A stretch of DNA of 64,000 bases from Nocardia tengchongensis. Its GTDB lineage: Bacteria; Actinomycetota; Actinomycetes; Mycobacteriales; Mycobacteriaceae. Positions 14,039-21,892 of this stretch are shown in pieces. Location of the stretch: contig NZ_CP074371.1 in the NCBI RefSeq assembly GCF_018362975.1, forward strand, positions 930,001 to 994,000, given 5' to 3'. Numbering within the stretch: position 1 is the first letter of the stretch; each line of letters begins with the position of its first letter. The notes beneath the pieces are model-generated. The model saw only the letters and a program-made list of their open reading frames with translations. It was not told where the DNA came from and did not search any database. The position numbers and the translations under genes are program-made.

Positions 14039-14073
14039 GACAGCATGCTGTCATGTTTGACAGCATGCTGTCA
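14038..14073. promoter_or_regulatory. Tandem palindromic operator of pfpI-marR
   Basis: Two identical 16-bp perfect palindromes, TGACAGCATGCTGTCA, at 14038-14053 and 14058-14073. Their centres are exactly 20 bp apart, about two helical turns, which would place two dimers on the same DNA face. The left copy overlaps the pfpI start codon. The adjacent marR makes a MarR-type autorepressor site the simplest reading. Confidence 0.8.
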
Positions 14074-14097
14074 ATGACTCCGAACCCGTCGAATAAC

Positions 14098-14132
14098 GAA
14101 AGGGCCGGAACCCAGCGGGTTCCGGCCCTTTC
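14098..14132. terminator. Hairpin between pfpI and metZ, probably bidirectional
   Basis: Perfect 16-bp stem (14098-14113 with 14117-14132) and a 3-base loop; the stem ends AAA/TTT so a short T run is available in both directions. It lies 15 bases after the metZ stop. Confidence 0.85.
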
Positions 14133-14147
14133 GGAGAGATCGTCGGA

Positions 14148-15362
14148 TCAGCTCAGCGCGTGATCGAGGTCGTTGATCAGGTCCTCGACATCCTCCAGGC
14201 CGATGGAGACGCGCAGCACCCCATCGGTAATGCCCACGGCCGCACGGCCTTCCGGGCCCATGGCGCGGTGGGTCGTGGTCGCCGGGTGAGTGATCAGGGT
14301 CTTCGCGTCACCGAGGTTGTTCGAGATGTCGATGATCCGCAGCCGGTTCAGCACCTCGAACGCGCGCTTCTTGGCCTCGTTCTCCGGAGCCTTCAGCTCG
14401 AAGGTGATCACCGTGCCGCCACCCGACATCTGCCGCTTGGCCAGCTCGTACTGCGGATGCGAGGACAGGAACGGGTACTTCACCCACGCCACCGCCGGAT
14501 GCGCCTCCAGGAACTCGGCGACCTTCAGGGCGGAATCCACCGACTGACGCAGGCGCAGCGGCATGGTCTCCAGACCCTTCAGCAGGGTCCAGGCGTTGAA
14601 CGGGCTCATCGCCGGACCCGTGTGCCGCATCAGGTTCTTCACCGGGCCGTCGATGTAGTCCTTCGGACCCAGGATCGCGCCACCGAGCACCCGGCCCTGG
14701 CCGTCGATGTGCTTGGTGCCCGAATACACGGTGATGTCGGCGCCCAGATCGAAACCGCGCTGCAGCAGCGGAGTGGCGAAGACGTTGTCCAGCACCACCT
14801 TCGCGCCCGCCGCGTGCGCCAGATCGGACACCGCGCGCACATCGGTCAGGGTCTGCATCGGATTGGACGGCGTCTCGAAGAAGACGGCCTGGGTGGGCAC
14901 CGACAGCGCCTGCTCCCATTGATCCAGATCCTCACCGTCGACGAAGACGGTCTCCACACCCCAGCGCGGCAGGATCTCGTTGGCCACCACGAAGCAGGAA
15001 CCGAACAGGCTGCGCGCCGCGACCAGGCGGTCACCGGCGCCGAGCAGCGCGCCCAGCGCGGTGAAGACCGCGGACATGCCCGAGGCGGTGGCGAAACAGG
15101 CTTCCGCGCCGTCGATCAGGCGCAGCCGCTCCTCGAACATGGCGACGGTCGGGTTGCCGTAGCGGGAGTAGACGAAATGCTGGATATCGCCGGTGAACGA
15201 AGCCTCCGCGGCCTCGGCGCTCTCGTAGACGAAACCCGAATTGAGGAACAGCGCCTCGGAGGTCTCGTCGAACCCGGAACGCCGGGTGCCGCCGCGCACC
15301 GCCTGGGTGGCGGGGCCGACACCCTCGGGGAGCGGTTTGTCGAAAGAGCCGCCGGTGATCAT
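14148..15362 (-). CDS. metZ: O-succinylhomoserine sulfhydrylase
   Basis: 404 residues from ATG 15362 (MITGGSFDKPLPEG); the frame is open further upstream but that part shows no family similarity. Cys/Met-metabolism PLP enzyme with the cofactor lysine in YSGTKHIDGQ and the segments YSRYGNPT, FFETPSNP and VSIGLEDVEDL. It forms homocysteine from O-succinylhomoserine and sulfide in direct sulfhydrylation. Upstream lies a rhodanese gene, 58 bases away, and ahead of that a SAM-IV riboswitch, matching the Rv0390-Rv0391 arrangement and predicting repression by S-adenosylmethionine. Confidence 0.94.
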   Translation of the reverse strand: MITGGSFDKPLPEGVGPATQAVRGGTRRSGFDETSEALFLNSGFVYESAEAAEASFTGDIQHFVYSRYGNPTVAMFEERLRLIDGAEACFATASGMSAVFTALGALLGAGDRLVAARSLFGSCFVVANEILPRWGVETVFVDGEDLDQWEQALSVPTQAVFFETPSNPMQTLTDVRAVSDLAHAAGAKVVLDNVFATPLLQRGFDLGADITVYSGTKHIDGQGRVLGGAILGPKDYIDGPVKNLMRHTGPAMSPFNAWTLLKGLETMPLRLRQSVDSALKVAEFLEAHPAVAWVKYPFLSSHPQYELAKRQMSGGGTVITFELKAPENEAKKRAFEVLNRLRIIDISNNLGDAKTLITHPATTTHRAMGPEGRAAVGITDGVLRVSIGLEDVEDLINDLDHALS

Positions 15363-15420
15363 GACTGCCTCCCAGTGGTCCGGCCGGACACGAAACTCAT
15401 GGCTGCCGCCCGAGCAGCGC

Positions 15421-15858
15421 TCATGACTGACGCCAGGGCAGACCGTCGGCGCGCCAACCGGTGCTGCCGCGATGACCCTGACCGTCGAGCGCGCCCTCGA
15501 AACCGTCGACCACGTTGTAGGACGGGGTGATGCCGAGGGTGGTGGCGGCGGTCGCCGCGCCGATGGAGCGCTGGCCGGAGCGGCAGATGAAGATGACAGG
15601 GGCGTCCGAGTCCGCGGCCCGGTCGGCCAGCGACTGCCGCAGCTGGTCGGTGAACCGCGCATTCGGGGTGCCGGCGGCGCTGACCCATTCGATCAGGGCG
15701 GTCGGGCGGCCGATACCGCTGGTGTCGGGCACGCCGACGAACCGCCACTCGGCCTCGGTGCGCACGTCCACCAGGACCGCATCCGGATTGTCGCGCAACA
15801 ACTCCCACGCCGCCTTCGGCGTGATGTCACCCATGTATTTCCTGTGCGCTGCGCTCAC
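15421..15858 (-). CDS. Rhodanese-like sulfurtransferase
   Basis: 145 residues, a single rhodanese domain with the active-site loop CRSGQRS (Cys92) and VLVDVRTEAEW. It should carry sulfane sulfur as a Cys persulfide; beside metZ it may deliver sulfide or scavenge it for homocysteine synthesis, which is inference. GTG 15858 was chosen because AGGAGG lies 5 bases before it and directly after the riboswitch. First gene of the SAM-IV controlled operon with metZ. Confidence 0.9.
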   Translation of the reverse strand: MSAAHRKYMGDITPKAAWELLRDNPDAVLVDVRTEAEWRFVGVPDTSGIGRPTALIEWVSAAGTPNARFTDQLRQSLADRAADSDAPVIFICRSGQRSIGAATAATTLGITPSYNVVDGFEGALDGQGHRGSTGWRADGLPWRQS

Positions 15859-15872
15859 TTGTACCTCCTGAA

Positions 15873-15990
15873 AATCCGCACTTGCCGCACCGCTCTCCGA
15901 TGCGAGGCCAGGTCGTCACCCGGAGCACCCCACCGCGGAGGAGGGTTGCCGACCAGCGAGCCGGGGCTTGGCGCTGGCACTCATGACCTG
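15873..15990 (-). ncRNA. SAM-IV riboswitch upstream of rhodanese-metZ
   Basis: Read on the minus strand, the region begins CAGGTCATGAGTGCCAGCG and continues AAGCCCCGGCTCGCTGG, GGCAACCCTCC, CGCGGTGGGGTGC and CCGGGTGACGACCTG, which follows the actinobacterial SAM-IV aptamer closely. The basal helix pairs 15985-15990 with 15909-15914. The 3' part ends in a GCGGCAAGTGCGG element a few bases before the AGGAGG of the rhodanese gene, which suggests translational control. It sits after the stop of the upstream membrane-protein gene, so its promoter must lie within about 15991-16060 or further up. Confidence 0.9.
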
Positions 15991-16050
15991 GAAGAAGACT
16001 GCCGAAAAAACGGCCTCCCTGTCAAACCCCCGCGGGGCATTCGGCTGTTG

Positions 16051-16485
16051 TCACGAATTACAGACCAACCAGCGGGAATTCTCTTTCGAGAAGTGCCAGG
16101 GCGCGGTGATCGGGGAGCCCGCGACGGTGAAAGAGACCTGCGCGGTTGCCTTGTCGCCGTCGATGGACGCATCGGTCAGCTTGCTGAAGGCAATGGTGCC
16201 GCCGCTCTCCACCGCGGCCCGCAACGGTGAGAGCTTCTCGTCGAAACCCTTGCAGGACAGGGTCGGATCGTATTTGCCGGTGTCATTGCGGGACATGATG
16301 AAGTTGGTCGCCGACAGCGCCAGCCGATCGGATTCTGTGACATTCTTCTCAACCGGCGAGATCAGCGTCGCGATCACGATGCCCAGGATCACGAAGGCGA
16401 TGATGCCCGCCGCCACCAGGAACGGCCACATGCTGCGGGTCTCGTTCTGGTCGATCGGGACCGGGGTCTCCTCGACATCGCTCAT
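16051..16485 (-). CDS. Conserved single-pass membrane protein, DUF4878-like extracytoplasmic domain
   Basis: 144 residues from ATG 16485. A short acidic cytoplasmic N-terminus is followed by one transmembrane helix (about 19-42) and an outer domain with two cysteines (SCKGF and the C-terminal VCNS) and a nuclear-transport-factor-like pattern (LALSATNFIMSRN, HFSKENSRWLVC). This resembles the small actinobacterial lumazine-binding/DUF4878-type proteins. A longer frame upstream is open but has no ribosome site. Function unknown; it precedes the SAM-IV RNA on the same strand. Confidence 0.7.
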   Translation of the reverse strand: MSDVEETPVPIDQNETRSMWPFLVAAGIIAFVILGIVIATLISPVEKNVTESDRLALSATNFIMSRNDTGKYDPTLSCKGFDEKLSPLRAAVESGGTIAFSKLTDASIDGDKATAQVSFTVAGSPITAPWHFSKENSRWLVCNS

Positions 16486-16654
16486 GGGTAGATCATGCCT
16501 GGTCGCCGCCGCGCTCCCGCACCCTGCTGGCAAAGGCGTCCCTGCGCGATCGATAGAATCAGCAGAATTTCCGCCCCAGCGCGGGAATAGCAAGACTACG
16601 CAGCAACGCTGCAGCGTCGGGGGCCAACGGAGGTCGCCGAGGTCAGAGCGTCAA

Positions 16655-16670
16655 CTTAGCCTAAGCTAAG
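16655..16670. promoter_or_regulatory. Inverted repeat upstream of fprA (weak iron-box resemblance)
   Basis: CTTAGC-CTAA-GCTAAG, a perfect 6-4-6 inverted repeat, 58 bases before the fprA start. It shares TTAG and GCTAA with the DtxR/IdeR iron box but the outer half does not match, so an IdeR site is only a guess. Confidence 0.35.
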
Positions 16671-16728
16671 AACGACGGCTGAGTTTTGACGGCAAGTTAG
16701 TTTCGACCCAAAGAGGGTGCGCGGAAGA

Positions 16729-18117
16729 ATGACCGAACAGAGTGCAGCGACCCGCCCGCTACGCATTGCGATCGTGGGCGCAGGACCGGCCGGCATCTAC
16801 GCCGCCGACGCGTTGATGAAGTCCGACGCGGACGTGAGCATCGATCTCTACGAGCGCATGCCCGCGCCCTTCGGCCTGATCCGCTACGGCGTCGCGCCCG
16901 ACCACCCGCGCATCAAGGGCATCATCACCGCGCTGCACAAGGTGCTCGACAAGCCGCAGGTCCGCCTGCTCGGCAATATCGACTACGGCGTCGACATCAC
17001 CCTCGAGGACCTGCAGCAGTTCTACGACGCGGTCATCTTCTCCACCGGCGCCAACGCCGACCGCGCCCTGGGCGTGCCCGGCATCGACCTGGACGGCTCC
17101 TACGGCGCGGCGGACTTCGTGTCCTGGTACGACGGCCACCCCGACGTCGCCCGCACCTGGCCGCTGGACGCGGAGAAGGTCGCCGTGCTCGGCGTCGGCA
17201 ACGTCGCCCTCGACGTGGCGCGCGTGCTCGCCAAGACCGGCGACGAACTGCTGCCCACCGAGATCCCGCCGAACGTCTACGAGGGCCTGCAGGCCAACAA
17301 GGCCCTGGAAGTGCACGTGTTCGGCCGCCGCGGTCCCGCGCAGGCCAAGTTCACCCCGCTCGAGCTGCGCGAGCTCGACCACTCGCCGACCATCGAGGTC
17401 ATCGTCGACCCCGAAGACATCGACTACGACGAGGGCTCCGAGGCCGCGCGCCGGCACTCCAAGCAGGTCGACATGATCTGCAACACCCTCGAGCAGTGGG
17501 CGATCCGCGACGTCGGCAACCGTCCGCACAAGCTGTTCCTGCACTTCTTCGAGAACCCTGCCGAGATCCTCGGCGAGAACGGCAAGGTCGTCGGCCTGCG
17601 CACCGAGCGCACCCAGCTCGACGGCACCGGAAACTGCAAGGGCACCGGCGAGTTCAAGGACTGGGACATCCAGGCCGTGTACCGCGCGGTCGGCTACCTG
17701 TCGCAGAACATCCCGGCCCTGCCCTTCGACGACCAGGCCGGCACCGTGCCCAACGAGGCCGGTCGCGTGATCATCGACGAGGACGCCGACGGCGCGGCTC
17801 GCTACATGCCCGCTACCTACGTCACCGGCTGGATCAAGCGCGGCCCGGTCGGCCTCATCGGCCACACCAAGGGCGACGCCAACGAGACCATCGCCTGCCT
17901 GCTCGACGACGCCGCGAACTTCGCCCCGGCCGCCAAGCCGGAACTGGAGGCCGTGACCGAGTTCCTCGAGGGCAAGGGCATCCCGTTCACCACCTGGGCC
18001 GGCTGGTACCGCCTCGACGCGCACGAGCGCGCCCTCGGCGAGCCGCAGGGCCGCGAGCGGGTCAAGGTCGTCGAGCGCGACGAGATGCTGGCCGCCTCCG
18101 AGCCCGACAAGGCCTGA
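16729..18117 (+). CDS. fprA: Ferredoxin-NADP+ reductase (FprA type, adrenodoxin-reductase-like)
   Basis: 462 residues. FAD-binding GAGPAG (17-22), FGLIRYGVAPDHP, NADPH-binding GVGNVALDVARVL and the C-terminal YVTGWIKRGPVGLIG segment are those of M. tuberculosis FprA and mitochondrial adrenodoxin reductase. It passes electrons between NADPH and ferredoxins, for example to serve cytochromes P450 or Fe-S assembly. ATG 16729 is preferred over GTG 16717 because of GGAAG just upstream. The gene stands alone with its own promoter region of about 240 bases to the divergent membrane-protein gene. Confidence 0.93.
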   Translation: MTEQSAATRPLRIAIVGAGPAGIYAADALMKSDADVSIDLYERMPAPFGLIRYGVAPDHPRIKGIITALHKVLDKPQVRLLGNIDYGVDITLEDLQQFYDAVIFSTGANADRALGVPGIDLDGSYGAADFVSWYDGHPDVARTWPLDAEKVAVLGVGNVALDVARVLAKTGDELLPTEIPPNVYEGLQANKALEVHVFGRRGPAQAKFTPLELRELDHSPTIEVIVDPEDIDYDEGSEAARRHSKQVDMICNTLEQWAIRDVGNRPHKLFLHFFENPAEILGENGKVVGLRTERTQLDGTGNCKGTGEFKDWDIQAVYRAVGYLSQNIPALPFDDQAGTVPNEAGRVIIDEDADGAARYMPATYVTGWIKRGPVGLIGHTKGDANETIACLLDDAANFAPAAKPELEAVTEFLEGKGIPFTTWAGWYRLDAHERALGEPQGRERVKVVERDEMLAASEPDKA

Positions 18118-18208
18118 CCGGTCTCAGGCTCGAGGTTCTGACCAGCATGAATCCGCCTGGCGGACAAGGTTGTCCACACTTGTCACCGTTCTGAGGCATG
18201 CTGATCAC

Positions 18209-19066
18209 GTGTTCGATGCCCATCTCCACATCTTCGATCCGCGGTTCCCGCTGGTCGAGAACGAGGGCTACCTGCCCGACCCGTACACCATCGCCGACTA
18301 TCGCAAGCGCATGTCCCGCTTCGATATCGACGGTGGCGCGGTGGTCAGCGGGTCGTTCCAGGGCACCGATCAGAGCTATCTGCTGGCCGCCCTCGCCGAA
18401 CTCGGCGAGGGCTGGGTCGGCGTCACCAATCTGCACGTCGACGCCACCGACGCGGAGATCCTCGAGCTGAGCCGCGCCGGGGTGCGGGCCATCCGGTTCA
18501 ACCTCAAGCGCGCCGGCGGCGACATCGTCGGACTGACCATGCTGGCGCTGCGCGCCTACGAGCTGGCCGGCTGGCACGTGGAGCTCTACATCGACGGCTC
18601 CATGCTGGGCTCGCTGGAACCGGTCATCACCAAACTGCCCAAGCTGTCCATCGACCATCTGGGCATGTCCGACGACTGCCTGCCCTACCTGCTCAACCTG
18701 GTCGACCGCGGCGCCAAGGTGAAGGCCTCCGGATTCGGGCGGGTCGCGATGAATGTGGGTGCGGCCCTGCGCAAGATCCACACCGTCAACCCCGAGGCCC
18801 TGATGTTCGGCACCGACCTGCCGGGCACCCGGGCCGGACGGCCCTTCCGCGACGGCGACATCTCGCTGCTCGCCGATTCGGTGGGCTCGGATCTGCACAG
18901 GGTGCTGGAGGACAACGCGCGCGCCTTCTACGGCCTGCCCGCCAAGGAACGCGGCTTCGAGGACCCGGCACCGTCCGGGGAGCCGCCGACGCTGCGGCTG
19001 CCGCGGTCGGAACTGCCCGCTCCCCCGCATCCGGCCACGCTGCCGCTGCCCAGAATCGATCGCTAG
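18209..19066 (+). CDS. Amidohydrolase-family (PF04909-type) metal-dependent hydrolase
   Basis: 285 residues from GTG 18209, which gives VFDAHLHIFDP with the HxH metal motif right at the N-terminus, as is typical. LSIDHLGMSDD and the late FGTDLPGTRAG supply the remaining metal/catalytic His and Asp. The family includes 2-pyrone-4,6-dicarboxylate hydrolases and related decarboxylases; the substrate here is unknown. A TTG start at 18170 is possible but would add residues before the metal motif. A GGACAA-GG-TTGTCC inverted repeat at 18162-18175 lies in the promoter region. Confidence 0.82.
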   Translation: MFDAHLHIFDPRFPLVENEGYLPDPYTIADYRKRMSRFDIDGGAVVSGSFQGTDQSYLLAALAELGEGWVGVTNLHVDATDAEILELSRAGVRAIRFNLKRAGGDIVGLTMLALRAYELAGWHVELYIDGSMLGSLEPVITKLPKLSIDHLGMSDDCLPYLLNLVDRGAKVKASGFGRVAMNVGAALRKIHTVNPEALMFGTDLPGTRAGRPFRDGDISLLADSVGSDLHRVLEDNARAFYGLPAKERGFEDPAPSGEPPTLRLPRSELPAPPHPATLPLPRIDR

Positions 19067-19166
19067 GCCGCGCCCTCGGGTCGCGGGAACGTTCGCGTTA
19101 TTGTCATAGCGTCAACACCGGCGAGTGGGCCGGTGCGCAGCATTCGACGACGAACCGAGGTAGGGC

Positions 19167-20264
19167 GTGAGCACTCCATCCACCGCCAAGCAGGGCCCGC
19201 TCGCGGGCATCCGGGTTGTTGAACTGGCCGGCATCGGCCCCGGTCCGCACGCGGCACTGCTGCTCGCCGACCTCGGCGCCGACGTGGTCCGGGTCCAGCG
19301 GCCCGGCATGCTGCCCGGATTCATGGAACGCCCGCAGTGGCGCGGCCGCACCATCGTCGAGGCGAACCTGAAGGACCCCGCCGACATCGAGAAGGTGCTC
19401 GGCCTCATCGAGAAGGCCGACGTGCTGCTCGAGGGCTTCCGCCCCGGCGTCACCGAGCGCATGGGACTGGGCCCCGACGCCGCGCTGGAGCGCAACCCGC
19501 GCCTGGTCTACGGCCGGATGACCGGCTGGGGCCAGTACGGCCCGATGGCCGACCGCGCGGGCCACGACATCAACTACATCTCGCTCACCGGTGTGCTGAA
19601 CGCCATCGGCCGCAAGGGCGAACGGCCGGTCCCGCCGCTGAACATGGTCGGCGACTTCGGCGGCGGCTCCATGTTCCTGGTCTTCGGCATCCTGGCCGCC
19701 CTGGTGGAACGTCAGAACTCCGGCAAGGGCCAGGTCATCGACGCCGCCATGATCGACGGCGCGCTGGCGCTCTCGCACATGATCTGGGGCATGAAGGGCG
19801 TGGGCCTGTGGTCCGATGAGCGCGGCACCAACCTGCTCGACACCGGCATGGCGTTCTACGACACCTACGAGACCTCCGACGGCAAGTACATGGCCGTCGG
19901 CTGCATCGAGCCGCAGTTCTACGCGGAACTGCTCGCGGGCTTGGAGATCTCGCCCGAGGGCCTGCCCAACCAGCTCGACCCCAACGGCCAGGACCAGCTG
20001 CGCAAGCTGTTCACCGAGAAGTTCAAGACCAAGACCCGCGACGAGTGGTGGGCGATCTTCGAGCACACCGACGCCTGCACCACCCCGGTGCTGACTTTCA
20101 CCGAGGCCGAACAGAATCCGCACATCCAGGCCCGCACCGGCCTGGTCGAGATCGACGGCGTCGTGCAGCACGCGCCCGCGCCGCGCTTCTCCCGCACGCC
20201 GGCCGCGGTGCCGACCCCGCCGCCGAACGAGGGCACCCCGATCGAGAACGTCTGGGCCGACTAG
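19167..20264 (+). CDS. mcr: CaiB/BaiF CoA-transferase family, alpha-methylacyl-CoA racemase
   Basis: 365 residues, starting GTG with a Ser-rich N-terminus. The first half has [28 protein letters not shown], and [11 protein letters not shown] carries the His and Asp pair used by the 2-methylacyl-CoA racemase (MCR) of M. tuberculosis; the late ATTPVL-like segment ([12 protein letters not shown]) is also typical. It likely epimerises the 2-methyl group of branched acyl-CoAs for beta-oxidation. A formyl-CoA-transferase-like role cannot be excluded. Confidence 0.87.
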   Translation: MSTPSTAKQGPLAGIRVVELAGIGPGPHAALLLADLGADVVRVQRPGMLPGFMERPQWRGRTIVEANLKDPADIEKVLGLIEKADVLLEGFRPGVTERMGLGPDAALERNPRLVYGRMTGWGQYGPMADRAGHDINYISLTGVLNAIGRKGERPVPPLNMVGDFGGGSMFLVFGILAALVERQNSGKGQVIDAAMIDGALALSHMIWGMKGVGLWSDERGTNLLDTGMAFYDTYETSDGKYMAVGCIEPQFYAELLAGLEISPEGLPNQLDPNGQDQLRKLFTEKFKTKTRDEWWAIFEHTDACTTPVLTFTEAEQNPHIQARTGLVEIDGVVQHAPAPRFSRTPAAVPTPPPNEGTPIENVWAD

Positions 20265-20281
20265 CCTTTCACTGACAGCCG

Positions 20282-20313
20282 AACGCCCCCTGCGGAATTC
20301 CACAGGGGGCGTT
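20282..20313. terminator. Convergent hairpin between mcr and yceI
   Basis: 11-bp stem AACGCCCCCTG / CAGGGGGCGTT (20282-20292 with 20303-20313), 10-base loop, followed by GACTTTT on the plus strand. Confidence 0.8.
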
Positions 20314-20365
20314 GACTTTTCCGATACGGCAGGCTTTATCGCTGGTACGGGACGGCTACCCGGAA

Positions 20366-20902
20366 TTACGGGGCGACGAGCTGGATGTCGAGCTCGATGG
20401 CGATCTTGTCGCTCAGCATGGCGTTGGGCATGCCCGGCGCGACGTCGAACTCGCTGCGCTTGATGGTGCCCGCGGCGGTGAAGCCGGCGTGCTCCTTGTT
20501 GTCCTGCGGGAAGACCTGCACGCCGCCCCACTCGACCGCGAGGGTGACGGGCTTGGTGATGCCGCCGATGGTGGCCTCACCGGTGACCTCGAACTCCTCG
20601 GCCAGGGCGACCGGCTCGGGCACGCGGAAGGTCAGGTGCGGGCGGTTGGCGACATCCAGGATGTCGGCGCTGCGGACGTGGCCGTCGCGCATCTCGTTGC
20701 CGGTGTCGAAGGAGTCGAAGTAGATGGTGGCCTCGATGGCGGCCTCGCCGGCCTCGTTGACCACGAAGCCGGTCTCGAAGCGGTTGAAACGGCCGCGGAC
20801 CTTGGAGATGCCCAGGTGCTTCACGGTGAAGTTGACCGAGGAGTGGGCGGCGTCCAGGGTCCAGGAGCCGGCGGCGAGGGTGGTCTGCTCGGAAGTAGTC
20901 AT
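20366..20902 (-). CDS. YceI family protein (polyisoprenoid-binding-like lipocalin fold)
   Basis: 178 residues. Begins with AGSWTLDAAHSSVNFTVKHLGIS and continues with VRGRFNRFET, HPHLTF-like NRPHLTFRV and IKRSEFDV, the YceI pattern. There is no signal peptide, unlike E. coli YceI, so the protein is cytoplasmic here. The fold binds long isoprenoid or amide lipids in an eight-stranded barrel; the ligand is unknown. Divergent from the XRE regulator with about 100 bases between the two starts. Confidence 0.9.
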   Translation of the reverse strand: MTTSEQTTLAAGSWTLDAAHSSVNFTVKHLGISKVRGRFNRFETGFVVNEAGEAAIEATIYFDSFDTGNEMRDGHVRSADILDVANRPHLTFRVPEPVALAEEFEVTGEATIGGITKPVTLAVEWGGVQVFPQDNKEHAGFTAAGTIKRSEFDVAPGMPNAMLSDKIAIELDIQLVAP

Positions 20903-21004
20903 GTCACCTACCCTAAGTGGACTCCGGTCCGCTTATCCACACCGTGGTTATCCGGGGACTGGCAGGGCTGGGATAACGGAACCCGGACCAGGCAGTATGG
21001 AAGA

Positions 21005-21826
21005 GTGTCCCGTTCCGAATTCGCCGAGTTCCTGATCGCCCGACGCGCCCGCCTGCAGCCCGAGGACGTCGGCCTGCCCAGCGGCCGCCGCCGGCGCACA
21101 CCCGGCCTGCGGCGCGAAGAGGTGGCCGCGCTCGCCGGAGTCAGCGCAGACTATCTGGCCCGGCTCGAACAGGGACGCGACACCAACCCCTCCACCGCCG
21201 TCCTCGCCGCCCTCGCGGAAGCGTTGCGGCTCAACGACGTCGAGAGACACCACTTCGGCAAGCTGGCCCTGGGCCTGGAACAGAAAGCCTCGTGCCCCGC
21301 CGCCGGACAGGCCCGCGAACAGGTCTCCGACACCCTCCGGGCGGTCATCGACGCGCTGCAGCCGACCCCCGCCTTCGTGCTCGGCCGCTGGCTGAACCTG
21401 CTGGCCTGGAACCCCTCGTTCCGCGACTTCGCCGAACCCCTCGGCGTCTTCGACACCGAGGCGCACAACAACTTCGCCGTCTACGTCTTCGAGCACCCGG
21501 CCGCCCAGAAAACCATCCTGAACTGGTCCGATGCCGCCGACATGGCCGCCTCCGCGCTGCGCGCCGCCGTCACCCGATTCCCCGACGACCCCGCACTCGC
21601 GAACACCATCGAACAACTCGGCCGGAACCCCGAATTCGAGCGCCGCTGGCGCGAACACCGGCTCACCGACTTCCGGTCGGTGGTGCTGCGCCTGCAGCAC
21701 CCGCTGCGCGGCGATGTCGAGGTCGAAGTGGAGACCCTGGATCCGGCCGCCGACCAGACCGTCATGATCTGGCTGGTCGACCGCCGCCACGCCCGGACCC
21801 CCGGATTGCGGCTGGTCAACGAATAA
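21005..21826 (+). CDS. XRE-type regulator with MmyB-like ligand-binding domain
   Basis: 273 residues from GTG 21005. N-terminal HTH (LRREEVAALAGVSADYLARLEQG, about residues 37-59) followed by a MmyB-like PAS-fold domain (PTPAFVLGRWLNLLAWN, NFAVYVFEHPAAQ, ending HARTPGLRLV). In Streptomyces this fold binds fatty acids. Actinobacterial members usually regulate an oppositely oriented neighbour, here yceI, though that target is inferred. A longer upstream frame is antisense to yceI and was not used. Confidence 0.85.
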   Translation: MSRSEFAEFLIARRARLQPEDVGLPSGRRRRTPGLRREEVAALAGVSADYLARLEQGRDTNPSTAVLAALAEALRLNDVERHHFGKLALGLEQKASCPAAGQAREQVSDTLRAVIDALQPTPAFVLGRWLNLLAWNPSFRDFAEPLGVFDTEAHNNFAVYVFEHPAAQKTILNWSDAADMAASALRAAVTRFPDDPALANTIEQLGRNPEFERRWREHRLTDFRSVVLRLQHPLRGDVEVEVETLDPAADQTVMIWLVDRRHARTPGLRLVNE

Positions 21827-21892
21827 AAACCGCAGGTTCGCGGGCCTTCGTTCGCATCGCCGAGGACCCTCCGGCGAACTACAGTTGAAGCT

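Noticed and set aside
16655-16670. IdeR/DtxR iron box before fprA
   Set aside because: Only about 11 of 19 consensus positions match; kept as a low-confidence inverted repeat without a named regulator.
20933-20941. TTATCCACA, a perfect DnaA-box match
   Set aside because: A single box between two small genes, no cluster, no AT-rich DUE and no dnaA/dnaN nearby; chance.
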